9,930 nucleotides of DNA from an uncultured Pseudomonadota bacterium (lineage in GTDB: Bacteria; Myxococcota_A; UBA796; GCA-2862545), in NCBI GenBank assembly GCA_937891875.1, contig CALATR010000685.1:1-9930 (forward strand). Direction: 5' to 3'. The translations under genes were made by a program, and so were the position numbers. Below are positions 1-5,807 of this stretch, piece after piece (positions within the stretch are counted from its first letter, which is position 1; every line of letters starts with the position of its first letter). The notes beneath the pieces were generated by a model, which ran no database searches, was not told where the DNA came from, and saw only the letters and a list, made by a program, of their open reading frames with translations.

Positions 1-17
1 CCCGGAACCCGGACCCG

Positions 18-482
18 ATGCAGCCGCCGGTGGCCCGAGCAGCAGCAGCTCCACCTGCTCGGCGGGGGCGGGTCGGGGGCAAGCTGGACCTGGACCGCGA
101 CGACCTGCCCGCGGCGCTCCGTGCGCTGCGGGTCGCGGCGAACCTCTCTCAGGTGGAGCTCGCCCAACGGATGGACGTCAGCGACAGCCTCGTCTCGGGA
201 CTGGAGCTGGGCAAGAGGAGGCTGACGCTCAAGATGGCGCAGCTGTACCTGCGCGGCTGTGGCTGGAAGCTCACCGCCGTTCCTGACGGTGCTGATCTGA
301 CGATGGTCGACCAGCACGCCGGCGGCCGGCCCGAGACCAGCGATCCGTATGCCCTCGACCCTGCGGTCCGCCGGCGGGCGCAGGAGCGGGTCCAGCGTCT
401 CACCGAGCGTCGCGCCCACCTCGTCGTCGCCCTGCGCGAGACCGACGCCGCGCTCGCGGTGGTCTCACAGCTGCAGGCGTAG
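18..482 (+). CDS. XRE-family helix-turn-helix regulator with C-terminal coiled coil
   Basis: A 154-aa DNA-binding protein, probably a transcriptional regulator of the element. Residues about 32-80 form an XRE/Cro-type helix-turn-helix: LRALRVAANLSQVELAQRM is helix 1-2 and DVSDSLVSGLELGKR is the recognition region, with the usual SQ-ELA and VS--E-GKR pattern. The N-terminal 25 residues are Ala/Pro/Arg-rich and probably disordered. Residues about 115-150 are charged and heptad-like, suggesting a dimerising coiled coil. The frame is open upstream to base 3, so the true start may lie outside the window; ATG 18 is only the first in-window start and lacks a clear ribosome binding site. It is the first gene of the cassette seen here. 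The regulatory role is inferred from the fold; the target is unknown. Confidence 0.8.
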   Translation: MQPPVARAAAAPPARRGRVGGKLDLDRDDLPAALRALRVAANLSQVELAQRMDVSDSLVSGLELGKRRLTLKMAQLYLRGCGWKLTAVPDGADLTMVDQHAGGRPETSDPYALDPAVRRRAQERVQRLTERRAHLVVALRETDAALAVVSQLQA

Positions 483-508
483 GCGGCTCGACACCCACCC
501 ACCAACAC

Positions 509-513
509 GGAGG
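509..513 (+). promoter_or_regulatory. Ribosome binding site serving a 7-codon mini-ORF
   Basis: GGAGG at 509-513 lies 4 bases before ATG 518 but 24 bases before ATG 538, the apparent start of the next gene. It therefore seems to drive the mini-ORF, with the 76-aa gene reached by coupling. Confidence 0.5.
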
Positions 514-517
514 ATTG

Positions 518-541
518 ATGCCGACAAGGACGTCCCAATGA
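518..541 (+). CDS. Possible 7-codon leader peptide (MPTRTSQ)
   Basis: ATG 518 starts a 7-residue reading frame that ends at TGA 539-541. The stop overlaps the start of the 76-aa gene (ATG 538) as ATGA. The only good Shine-Dalgarno sequence in the gap sits just upstream of this mini-ORF, and the same ATGA coupling is used between other genes of this cassette. It is too short to recognise as a protein. It could be a translational coupler, a leader, or chance. It contains no run of a single amino acid that would suggest attenuation. Confidence 0.35.
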   Translation: MPTRTSQ

Positions 542-768
542 GTGCGATGGAGCAGATTCGTCGCACCCGAAAGGTCCCCGCCAAGCGTGGGATGCGTGTC
601 ACCGTCGACGGAAAGCCTGGCACGATTCGCTCTGCGTCACGTGGCTACATCAACGTCCAGTTTGACGGCGATCGACACACGATGCCGGCACACCCGACCT
701 GGCGCGTCACCTACCTCGACAAAGACGGATACGTCCTGCTCGACACCGAGAACAGGACGGGCGCGTAG
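538..768 (+). CDS. Small basic protein, phage-type, unknown function (76 aa)
   Basis: Not assigned to a named family. It has a basic N-terminal stretch (RRTRKVPAKRG, residues 8-18). It then alternates short beta-like segments (MRVTVDG, GTIRSA, YINVQFDGD, WRVTYLD, GYVLLDT), a pattern suggesting a small beta-barrel of SH3/KOW type that might bind nucleic acid; this is inference from pattern only. ATG 538 overlaps the stop of the upstream mini-ORF. A longer frame reaches back to ATG 349 inside the XRE gene, but that part reads as Arg/Ser-rich shadow coding and is rejected. ATG 547 is a possible alternative start. The stop is 2 bases before the next gene. Confidence 0.65.
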   Translation: MSAMEQIRRTRKVPAKRGMRVTVDGKPGTIRSASRGYINVQFDGDRHTMPAHPTWRVTYLDKDGYVLLDTENRTGA

Positions 769-770
769 CC

Positions 771-968
771 ATGCCTGTCCTCGTTCAGCTCCGGTGCGAG
801 CAGCACGATCGCAAGCGGTCGAGCAGGCACTACTCGGTGCGCCTCGAGTATGGCGCCGACCTGAGCGTGGACAAGGCCATCGAGCACGCCCAGGGCATGG
901 CCGACAAGGGACCGTGTCGAGCCTGTGGCGGAACTGTGGTGGTCCACCGAACCACAGGAAGGCCATGA
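771..968 (+). CDS. Small Cys/His protein, possible zinc ribbon (65 aa)
   Basis: Unrecognised 65-aa protein. Cys9 (with His12 nearby), a CRAC pair at Cys49/Cys52 and His59 could form one zinc site, with the CxxC near the C-terminus followed by a beta-like TVVVHR strand. Residues 30-45 look helical (LSVDKAIEHAQGMADKG). It starts at ATG 771, 2 bases after the previous stop. Its own TGA overlaps the next start as ATGA (965-968), arguing for translational coupling and for this being a real gene despite its size. It may bind nucleic acid or a protein partner; no function can be assigned. Confidence 0.6.
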   Translation: MPVLVQLRCEQHDRKRSSRHYSVRLEYGADLSVDKAIEHAQGMADKGPCRACGGTVVVHRTTGRP

Positions 969-1729
969 CGACACAACCTTCCACGCCTGACCGCCCCGCC
1001 AACCCCATCGACCTGGCCGCGCGCGATCTCAGCCACGACGAGGCCCTCCAGCACCGCGACGACGAGGCGCTCGAGCGCTGGACCGCCGAGGTGCTGGGCC
1101 GCGAGCCGACGACCCACGAGCTCATGCGCGCGGGGATCATGCTCGACTGCCGGATCCAGCGCACGGGTGCCCTCGAGGCCGAGGTCTACCACCACCCTGA
1201 TCGCCACGAGCCTGTCGCCGTGCCCTGCCCGCGCTGCCGGATGGAGCGCCCGTGCATCTGGGACGGTTGGCACCAGCCCAAGGGGATGTGGCGCAAGCCG
1301 CCCCCGTGCGACGGCGTCGAGTGCGGCTTCCTCGGCCTGGCCGACCCCATCGTGCCTACCGTCCGCGCCTTCGAGCAGCTCATCGCCCGCAAGCGAGACG
1401 AGGTCTGGGCGTTTCGCTTCAGCGATCCCCAGTTCGCCAGGGAGCGCGCCGAGGAGCTCGGTGCCCTGTTGTTGTTCGCGCGGACGCTCGAGCTCGTCGC
1501 GCTGGGCGGTGAGGACGCTCCGGAGCTGGCGCGCGCGGCCCTCGCCCTCGAGGCGGACGTGCTGGCCCCGCGCGTGCTGACCGCTCGGCCGGAGTTCGAC
1601 CTTGCCGACGTCCCCAACGAAGACGACGAGTCCGGACCCTACCCCGAGCTCGTCGAGCCCGACCCGGGACCTGGTCCCGCCTTCGTCGTCGGTCCGCCTG
1701 CGCGGAAGAAGAGGGGAGGCTCGTCGTGA
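965..1729 (+). CDS. Hypothetical protein with central Cys cluster (254 aa)
   Basis: I do not recognise the family. The start is ATG 965, inside the stop of the previous gene; the same frame is open back to 542 but that part is out-of-frame overlap with two better genes. Residues 20-60 are charged and helical. The centre carries a CPRC pair (88-91), Cys97, then Cys115 and Cys120 in CDGVEC, spaced like a zinc-binding module, with a Trp/Pro-rich loop between (WDGWHQPKGMWRKPPP). Residues 135-205 are helical and Leu/Ala-rich. The tail, about 215-254, is acidic and Pro-rich, then basic (ARKKR), and is likely disordered. The stop overlaps the next GTG start as GTGA. Phage early or accessory proteins often look like this, but no role can be claimed. 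Confidence 0.7.
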   Translation: MTTQPSTPDRPANPIDLAARDLSHDEALQHRDDEALERWTAEVLGREPTTHELMRAGIMLDCRIQRTGALEAEVYHHPDRHEPVAVPCPRCRMERPCIWDGWHQPKGMWRKPPPCDGVECGFLGLADPIVPTVRAFEQLIARKRDEVWAFRFSDPQFARERAEELGALLLFARTLELVALGGEDAPELARAALALEADVLAPRVLTARPEFDLADVPNEDDESGPYPELVEPDPGPGPAFVVGPPARKKRGGSS

Positions 1730-2175
1730 ACGTCGTCCGGCTGGTCCATCGCTGCGCCCACATCGAGGGCGACTGCTCCGACGGCGGCGGGGCCGAGGTG
1801 CGGTCGGCGCTGGACATTGTTGCCTGGATGTTCCCCAACGCCATCTTCGGCGATCCGCCGACGATCCTGATGCGTCGCGCCCAGCAGCTCGCGCGATCTC
1901 CCCGCTGCGCCCCCTCCACGCCGCTCGAGCCCTCCGCGCCCGGGCGCACTCCCACCACGACCCGGTGCCGATCCCGACACCGCCCACCTCCGACCGCCCC
2001 GTGTGCATGCCGCGCGGCGGCGGTCCGGGTGGGGCGGGAGGAGCCCTCGGCCGCCTGCGCCACGCTCGAGGACGACTGCTGGCCCCCGCTCGAAGTCCCG
2101 TGCCCCTGCGATCACCCCTGGCCCGGGAGCCTCGGGTGTGAGCTCTGCAGGCCTATGCCGGGGGAGCTGTGGTGA
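1726..2175 (+). CDS. Hypothetical Cys- and Pro-rich protein (149 aa)
   Basis: Unrecognised. The start is GTG 1726, overlapping the preceding stop by 4 bases. Residues 1-58 look like a genuine folded segment (ALDIVAWMFPNAIFGDPP, then helical TILMRRAQQLARS). Residues about 60-105 are Pro/Arg/Thr-rich and could be disordered, or could mark a frameshift, because neighbouring frames also look plausible there. Residues 111-141 hold closely spaced Cys (111, 118, 126, 128, 138, 141), including CPCDHPWPGSLGCELC, which resembles a small zinc-binding module. There are 12 Cys in 149 residues. The stop TGA overlaps the next ATG as TGATG. The ends are supported by the coupled junctions; the middle is less sure. 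Confidence 0.55.
   Translation: MNVVRLVHRCAHIEGDCSDGGGAEVRSALDIVAWMFPNAIFGDPPTILMRRAQQLARSPRCAPSTPLEPSAPGRTPTTTRCRSRHRPPPTAPCACRAAAVRVGREEPSAACATLEDDCWPPLEVPCPCDHPWPGSLGCELCRPMPGELW
2161..2166 (+). promoter_or_regulatory. Ribosome binding site deciding the methyltransferase start
   Basis: GGGGAG at 2161-2166 lies 8 bases before ATG 2175. Two in-frame GTG codons (2169, 2172) sit only 2 and 5 bases away from it, so ATG 2175 is preferred. That start overlaps the stop of the preceding gene by one base. Confidence 0.55.
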
Positions 2176-2906
2176 TGGAGCCGTCGCCACCTGGTGGGCT
2201 CGACGTGTCGACCGCCGGCAGGGCCGACGCGTCGTCGGAGGACCTGCGCGACGCGTCGCGTCCGGCCGCCGGCGACACCTGCGCATGGTGCCGCGAGCCC
2301 ATCCCCGACGGTCGACGCAAGGACTCGATCACGTGCTCGAGGCGCTGTCGACAGGCTCGGTGGCGCTTCCGTCAGGAAGTGGAGCGACTCGAGCTCGCCG
2401 AGCGCGCCCTGCGGCTCGCCGTTGCGGATCCGCCCTACCCGGGCCTGGCGCACCTGTACCGGGACCACCCCGACTTTGCCGGCGAGGTGGACCACGCGTC
2501 GCTCCTGCAGGAGCTCGACGGCTTCGACGGGTGGGCCCTGTGCACCTCATCCGAGGCCCTGCCATCCGTCCTCCCCCTGTGCCCGAACCCCGCGCAGGTC
2601 AGGATCGCCGCCTGGGTGCGCGGCTCCCGGAGCGGGCGAGCCCGTGGCCCGCTGTCGAGCTGGGAGCCGGTGATCTACAAGCCGGCGCGGGACGTGGTGT
2701 CCACGCGGCAGCCCGACGACTCCCTGGTCTACACCGCGCGTCCCAGGCTGACGGACCCCGGCTGGGTGATCGGGGCCAAGCCTGCCGCGTTCGCGTCCTG
2801 GGTGTTCTCGCTCCTGGGCGCGCGCTCCGGCGACGAGCTGCATGACCTGTTCCCAGGCTCCGGCGGGATCGCCCGGGCGTGGCGGGCCGCGACGGAGGCG
2901 TGCTGA
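2175..2906 (+). CDS. Phage-type DNA methyltransferase with N-terminal zinc finger
   Basis: A 243-aa protein predicted to transfer a methyl group from S-adenosylmethionine to an amino group of a DNA base. Residues 36-58 form a treble-clef-like finger (C36-x2-C39 ... C54-x3-C58, followed by RQARWRFRQ), probably DNA-binding. The catalytic DPPY motif (IV) is at 85-88. The SAM-binding motif comes last (DLFPGSG, 224-230, followed by ARAW), preceded by GAKPAAF (200-206). Catalytic motif before SAM motif is the beta-class order. The segment between, about 100-195, would include target recognition. At 243 aa it is compact but both ends are present. No restriction endonuclease lies nearby, so it looks like an orphan methylase, possibly for anti-restriction or regulation. 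The next gene starts on its stop codon (TGATG). Base specificity cannot be read from sequence. Confidence 0.82.
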   Translation: MEPSPPGGLDVSTAGRADASSEDLRDASRPAAGDTCAWCREPIPDGRRKDSITCSRRCRQARWRFRQEVERLELAERALRLAVADPPYPGLAHLYRDHPDFAGEVDHASLLQELDGFDGWALCTSSEALPSVLPLCPNPAQVRIAAWVRGSRSGRARGPLSSWEPVIYKPARDVVSTRQPDDSLVYTARPRLTDPGWVIGAKPAAFASWVFSLLGARSGDELHDLFPGSGGIARAWRAATEAC

Positions 2907-3400
2907 TGCGACTCCGCCCCTCCGCTCGCAAGGTGCAGGACGCGATGGCAGGTGGGCCCGCGACCGCGGAGGAGCTCGCTGAGCGGGCCGGCCTCGCGCT
3001 CCCGACCGTCAAGCGCGCCTGCCACGTGCTCACCCACCTCAAGCTCGCCATGGTGGTCGACCACCGGTCCACGGGCACCGGTCGACACGCCTGCGTCTAC
3101 GCCCTTCTCCCCCGCGACGAGGTCGTCGAGCCCACGCGTGAGGAACTCGCCCGCAACGTGGACGAGGACCTGCTGATCTTCATCCAGGCGGCGGGTAGCA
3201 CCGGGGTGCGGCGCACCGAGGTGGAGGCCCGGTTCGGCCTCAGCAAGAAGGGGGCGCTCCACGAGCTCGCGCGACTCGCCGACCTCGGTCTGGTCGACCG
3301 CTACTGGATCCCCCACGGCCACGCGCTGCCCGGCAGCCAGGCCGCACACAGCCGCTGGACGGTGAAGGGCGTGCGCTGCCGCCTCGGAGTCCCCCAGTGA
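2906..3400 (+). CDS. Tandem winged-helix DNA-binding protein (164 aa)
   Basis: A protein with two apparent winged-helix domains. The first (about 5-68) reads as helices QDAMAGG/TAEELAERAG/LPTVKRACHVLTHLKLAMVV followed by a beta wing (DHRSTGTGRHACVYALL). The second (about 84-157) has LLIFIQAAGSTGVRRTEVEARFG/SKKGALHELARLADLGLVDRYWI then a wing ending SRWTVK. This MarR/ArsR-like arrangement suits a regulator or an element replication/partition factor; no specific family is recognised. The start is ATG 2906, overlapping the methyltransferase stop, with GGAGG at 2894-2898 (7-base spacing). The longer frame from 2879 has no advantage. The stop overlaps the next start as GTGA. The DNA-binding call is fairly firm; its job in the element is unknown. 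Confidence 0.7.
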   Translation: MRLRPSARKVQDAMAGGPATAEELAERAGLALPTVKRACHVLTHLKLAMVVDHRSTGTGRHACVYALLPRDEVVEPTREELARNVDEDLLIFIQAAGSTGVRRTEVEARFGLSKKGALHELARLADLGLVDRYWIPHGHALPGSQAAHSRWTVKGVRCRLGVPQ

Positions 3401-3837
3401 CGGCGCCCCGCCCGTGGCACGTCGTCCTCGGGGTCGCCCGCGACGCCTCGAAGGAGGAGATCGTCGCCGCGTTCCGCACGGCCGCCAAGCGGTGTCACCC
3501 CGATCTCGGTGGGTCGGCTGCCGACATGGATGCGCTCCTGGTCGCCCGGGACCAGGGTCTCGCGCGACTCGAGCAGCGGGACGCCCCGCGGCGTCCCTTC
3601 GACGATCCCGACCACGAGCGGCTGCATGAGGCCGCGATGGCCCTGTCCGCCGAGGCCGCGCGCGAGCTCGCGCGGAAGCACGCCAAGGGGATCCGCGCCT
3701 GGGTGTTCGGCGTGCTGCGCCGCGAGCCCACCCGCAAGGACGTCCACGTCGCGGGGAGCGCGCTGCGGGATCGGGTCCGGAGCGAGGCCAGCGCCGCGAG
3801 CAACCGCGGACGCCGGCGAGACGACAGCAACCCGTAG
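3397..3837 (+). CDS. J-domain (DnaJ-like) protein
   Basis: A 146-aa protein with an N-terminal J-domain, the module that stimulates ATP hydrolysis by DnaK/Hsp70 chaperones. Residues 5-50 match the fold: PWHVVLGV in place of the usual DYYEVLGV, then DASKEEIVAAFRTAAKRCHPD, with the essential HPD tripeptide at 34-36 followed by LGGS. There is no Gly/Phe-rich region, CxxCxGxG zinc domain or client-binding C-terminal domain, so it is not a full DnaJ. The remainder (about 60-146) is charged and mostly helical with a basic tail (NRGRRRDD) and is unrecognised. Small J proteins in phages can recruit host DnaK to replication or assembly complexes; whether this one does is inference. The start is GTG 3397, overlapping the previous stop by 4 bases. 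Confidence 0.8.
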   Translation: MTAPRPWHVVLGVARDASKEEIVAAFRTAAKRCHPDLGGSAADMDALLVARDQGLARLEQRDAPRRPFDDPDHERLHEAAMALSAEAARELARKHAKGIRAWVFGVLRREPTRKDVHVAGSALRDRVRSEASAASNRGRRRDDSNP

Positions 3838-3847
3838 GGAGGTGAGC

Positions 3848-3979
3848 GTGCAGAGGAAGATCTACGTGGCGAGCTCGTGGCGCAACCCCGCGCAGCCGGA
3901 GGTGGTGTCCGCGCTCCGGAGCGCTGGGCACCTGGTCTACGACACAGCGATCGTCCGGATCGCGGAGCAGGACGCATGA
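3848..3979 (+). pseudogene. Truncated KIYVASSWRN-type (deoxyribosyltransferase-like) phage protein
   Basis: A 43-codon frame beginning GTG 3848, with AGGGAGG at 3836-3842 (5-base spacing). Its first 33 residues match, from memory of the family, the N-terminus of phage and bacterial proteins of about 130-160 aa related to nucleoside 2-deoxyribosyltransferases (KIYVASSWRN, then PEVVSALRSAGHLVYD). Family members usually continue with a DFRNP-like stretch and a catalytic domain; here the sequence turns to TAIVRIAEQDA and stops. No neighbouring frame restores the family sequence, so an internal deletion, not a single frameshift, best explains it. The ribosome site and ATGA overlap with the next gene are intact, so the short peptide may still be made. 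It could instead be a reused, functional microprotein. Confidence 0.65.
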
Positions 3980-4200
3980 GCCGGGTCGTCGACCGCGCGC
4001 TGCTCTGCATCGAGGGATGTGGCCGCCGCTGGACGTCGGCTGATGACGGGCTCTGCGACGCCTGTTTCGAGGATGCCAAGGAATGGGAGAGCCGACGCGC
4101 CGCCTACGCTGCCGCGGATGGCACTCCTCTTCCGCAGCTCGACGGCCTCGACTACGACGAGGCAGAGGCGGCCCTTGGGCGGAGCGAAGACGCATGCTGA
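3976..4200 (+). CDS. Mini zinc-finger protein (74 aa)
   Basis: Unrecognised small protein. Four Cys at 11, 15, 27 and 30 (C-x3-C-x11-C-x2-C) form a likely single zinc finger near the N-terminus, with a basic loop GRRW between the pairs. Residues 31-50 are a charged helix (FEDAKEWESRRAAYAAADG), and the C-terminus is acidic (LDYDEAEAALGRSED). It starts at ATG 3976, overlapping the stop of the truncated gene as ATGA; the longer frame upstream is shadow. Its own stop lies 7 bases into the next gene. The tight packing and the complete Cys quartet argue for a real gene. A role in nucleic-acid or protein binding is a guess. Confidence 0.65.
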   Translation: MSRVVDRALLCIEGCGRRWTSADDGLCDACFEDAKEWESRRAAYAAADGTPLPQLDGLDYDEAEAALGRSEDAC

Positions 4201-4397
4201 TCGCCCACCACATCGACTTCCTCGGGCTCGCCGACCGCTTCCCGGACCACCTCGGAGAGTGGGTGGTGCTGGTGGACGGCGAGCCGGACTCGTTCTGGAC
4301 CGACCTGGGCGACGCGTTCGATGCGTTCTACGCGCTGCCCGATCGCAGCTCGGCGATGGTGGAGAAGGTGGCCCGGGACGGGGATCCGGTCGGCTGA
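4194..4397 (+). CDS. Small acidic hypothetical protein (67 aa)
   Basis: Unrecognised 67-aa protein, last gene of the plus-strand cassette. It is acidic and rich in aromatic residues (IDFLGLADRFPDHLGEWVVLVDGEPDSFWTDLGDAFDAFYALP). The pattern is a helix, a two-stranded beta turn (WVVLVDGEPDSFW), then a helix (DLGDAFDAFYAL), a compact alpha/beta layout. It starts at ATG 4194 with GGAG at 4181-4184 (9-base spacing), overlapping the preceding stop by 7 bases; the frame from 4083 is shadow of the previous gene. Proteins reading GEWVVLVDGE...FDTLDEAL, from general knowledge, are often small hypotheticals of the DUF5678 type; the resemblance here is suggestive only. Confidence 0.55.
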   Translation: MLIAHHIDFLGLADRFPDHLGEWVVLVDGEPDSFWTDLGDAFDAFYALPDRSSAMVEKVARDGDPVG

Positions 4398-4534
4398 GGT
4401 CGGCGCAGCTCCTTGACGGACAGCACGACCAGGCCGTTGTCTCTGGGGATGCGCGTGGCAGGTAGGACGACCGTGCAATCGACCGGTGTTTCCGTGGCGG
4501 CGATTGGTCCTGCAGGGTCGCAGACAGCGAAGCC
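4398..4534. other. Gap between convergent cassette and integrase genes
   Basis: 137 bases between two converging stop codons. I see no hairpin followed by a T-run on either strand, so no factor-independent terminator can be called where two are expected. There is an 8-bp palindrome CCTGCAGG at 4509-4516 and a 7-base direct repeat GGTCGGC at 4388-4394 and 4398-4404; neither has a clear role. The open frame crossing this gap on the plus strand is low-quality and runs into the integrase. Confidence 0.5.
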
Positions 4535-5722
4535 TCACGCCCGCTCCTTGAACGTCAGCACGACCTGCCCCTGCATCTCCGGGATGTGCTTCACGGCGTC
4601 CCGCAGCGGCAGGGACCACGCGTCGACGTAGCTGTGGTCGGTGCCTCGAGCACCGCCGATCAGTGCCTGACGGACCTCCTTGGTCACGCCGGCGCGGGCC
4701 AGGCTGGCCTTCCAGCACGCGCGGAACGCGTGGAGCGGGCGGCGGCCGCGCCGCCCGGGCGGGGCCCAGACGTCCCGGCGCACCTCCTCCGCGGCCGTGG
4801 CGGCCTCCCAGGCTCGCAGGGCCACCCGGTAGGCGCGCACCCGGCGGCGGTCCTCGATGAGGTCCGGGGACCAGGCGTGCTCCCACCCGGACACGGACTC
4901 ACCACGTCGATCCCAGCCCTTCAGCACGTCCAGCAGTGGCGAGGGGATCGGCGTCGACCAGCCCTGCGCCTCGCGCTTGGTCTTCGAGCCGGGGTCGTTC
5001 GGACGCACGTGGAGGAGGGCGCGCTCGAGGTCGACGTCGGCCCACTTCAGCGCGATGCACGTCGAGATCCGGAGTCCCGTGCACCGCGAGATCCAGGCCG
5101 AGCGGGCGGTGGGCCCCCACCCGCCCTCCTCGTCGGCCATGCGCCGGATCACAACGTCGCACTCCGCCCAGGTCGGCCTGGGCGCCTCGACGGCCGACCA
5201 GGTGGGCAGGTCGGAGAGCGTCCTCGGGAACGGGACGCCGGCGAGCTCCTCGCCGTGCATCCAGGCCCACCAGCGCTCGACCTGCTTGACGCGACTGCTG
5301 GCGGTGGTCGGAAGCACCTTCCGCTCGTCGATGAACCGCTGCCACACTGCCCGAAGGGCCTCCCTCGAGAGCAGCGTCGCGGGCGCGGGAACGCCCTTGC
5401 GCACCCCGAGCACCTCGTACAGGACGGTCACGGCGGTCCCGACAGCGCGGAACGTGCTCGGGCTGCGCTGAAGGCGGACCAGGTGCTCGAGGTACAGCTG
5501 GTAGCCCTCGCGGAGGTCCGTCACCTCCCGCTCCGCCGGCGGCCGCCAGATCCGCCCGAGAGCCGATGCTTCCTCGACCTCCCGCTTGACCTGGTCGGCG
5601 GACCGCTTGGTGGGGCACGTGCGCTGCTTGTTTCGCGTGATCGGCGTCCCCTCGCTGTCGACACCGACCTGCTCCCGCCAGCGTACGAACCACTTGCTGC
5701 CCTTCCGGTGGACGCTCGCCAT
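4535..5722 (-). CDS. int: Tyrosine recombinase / phage-type integrase
   Basis: A 395-aa site-specific recombinase predicted to insert and excise the element. Residues 1-55 form a beta-rich arm-binding-like domain (SVHRKGSKWFVRWRE), 62-165 the helical core-binding domain, and 185-395 the catalytic domain. Visible catalytic residues are Arg218 (CTGLRIS), a Lys around 247-249 (GSKTKRE), His331 and Arg334 (HAFR), and the Tyr365 nucleophile (DHSYVD). The usual LxGH His is Gly357 here (ALIGG); His363 lies nearby. Residues about 274-325 are a longer Arg/Trp-rich insert than in compact integrases. The start chosen is the ATG whose first base is 5722, with GGGAGGGGG just upstream on the minus strand; an ATG at 5785 adds 21 residues without a ribosome site. 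The gene reads towards the cassette and is transcribed separately. Confidence 0.9.
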   Translation of the reverse strand: MASVHRKGSKWFVRWREQVGVDSEGTPITRNKQRTCPTKRSADQVKREVEEASALGRIWRPPAEREVTDLREGYQLYLEHLVRLQRSPSTFRAVGTAVTVLYEVLGVRKGVPAPATLLSREALRAVWQRFIDERKVLPTTASSRVKQVERWWAWMHGEELAGVPFPRTLSDLPTWSAVEAPRPTWAECDVVIRRMADEEGGWGPTARSAWISRCTGLRISTCIALKWADVDLERALLHVRPNDPGSKTKREAQGWSTPIPSPLLDVLKGWDRRGESVSGWEHAWSPDLIEDRRRVRAYRVALRAWEAATAAEEVRRDVWAPPGRRGRRPLHAFRACWKASLARAGVTKEVRQALIGGARGTDHSYVDAWSLPLRDAVKHIPEMQGQVVLTFKERA

Positions 5723-5743
5723 CGCACCCCCTCCCGCTGGCTG

Positions 5744-5772
5744 ATGTTCGCACACCGTTCGCGCGCTGTGAA
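5744..5772 (-). promoter_or_regulatory. Possible integrase promoter
   Basis: On the minus strand TTCACA (5772-5767) matches the -35 consensus TTGACA at 5 of 6 bases. A 17-base spacer separates it from GAACAT (5749-5744), a weak -10 (3 of 6). Transcription would start near 5737, about 15 bases before the integrase ATG and upstream of its GGGAGGGGG ribosome site. The -10 is poor, so this is tentative. Confidence 0.33.
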
Positions 5773-5807
5773 CGTCAGGCGGCATGTTTTTCGTCTACAA
5801 CGACGTC

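Noticed and set aside
542..964. Long upstream extension of the 965-1729 gene
   Set aside because: It overlaps two better small genes in another frame and reads as Arg/Ser/Thr-rich shadow sequence.
830..2008. 392-codon open frame on the minus strand
   Set aside because: Shadow of the Cys-cluster gene at 965-1729; no motif or ribosome site supports it.
2729..4213. 494-codon open frame on the minus strand
   Set aside because: Antisense to the methyltransferase end, double winged-helix, J-domain and small cassette genes; Arg/Pro-rich with no motif.
4413..4631. 72-codon frame between the cassette and integrase
   Set aside because: TTG start, no clear ribosome site, runs antisense into the integrase, and the product resembles no folded protein.
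5723..5785. 21-residue N-terminal extension of the integrase
   Set aside because: No ribosome site at the upstream ATG, while ATG 5722 has a strong one and begins with a typical integrase N-terminus.
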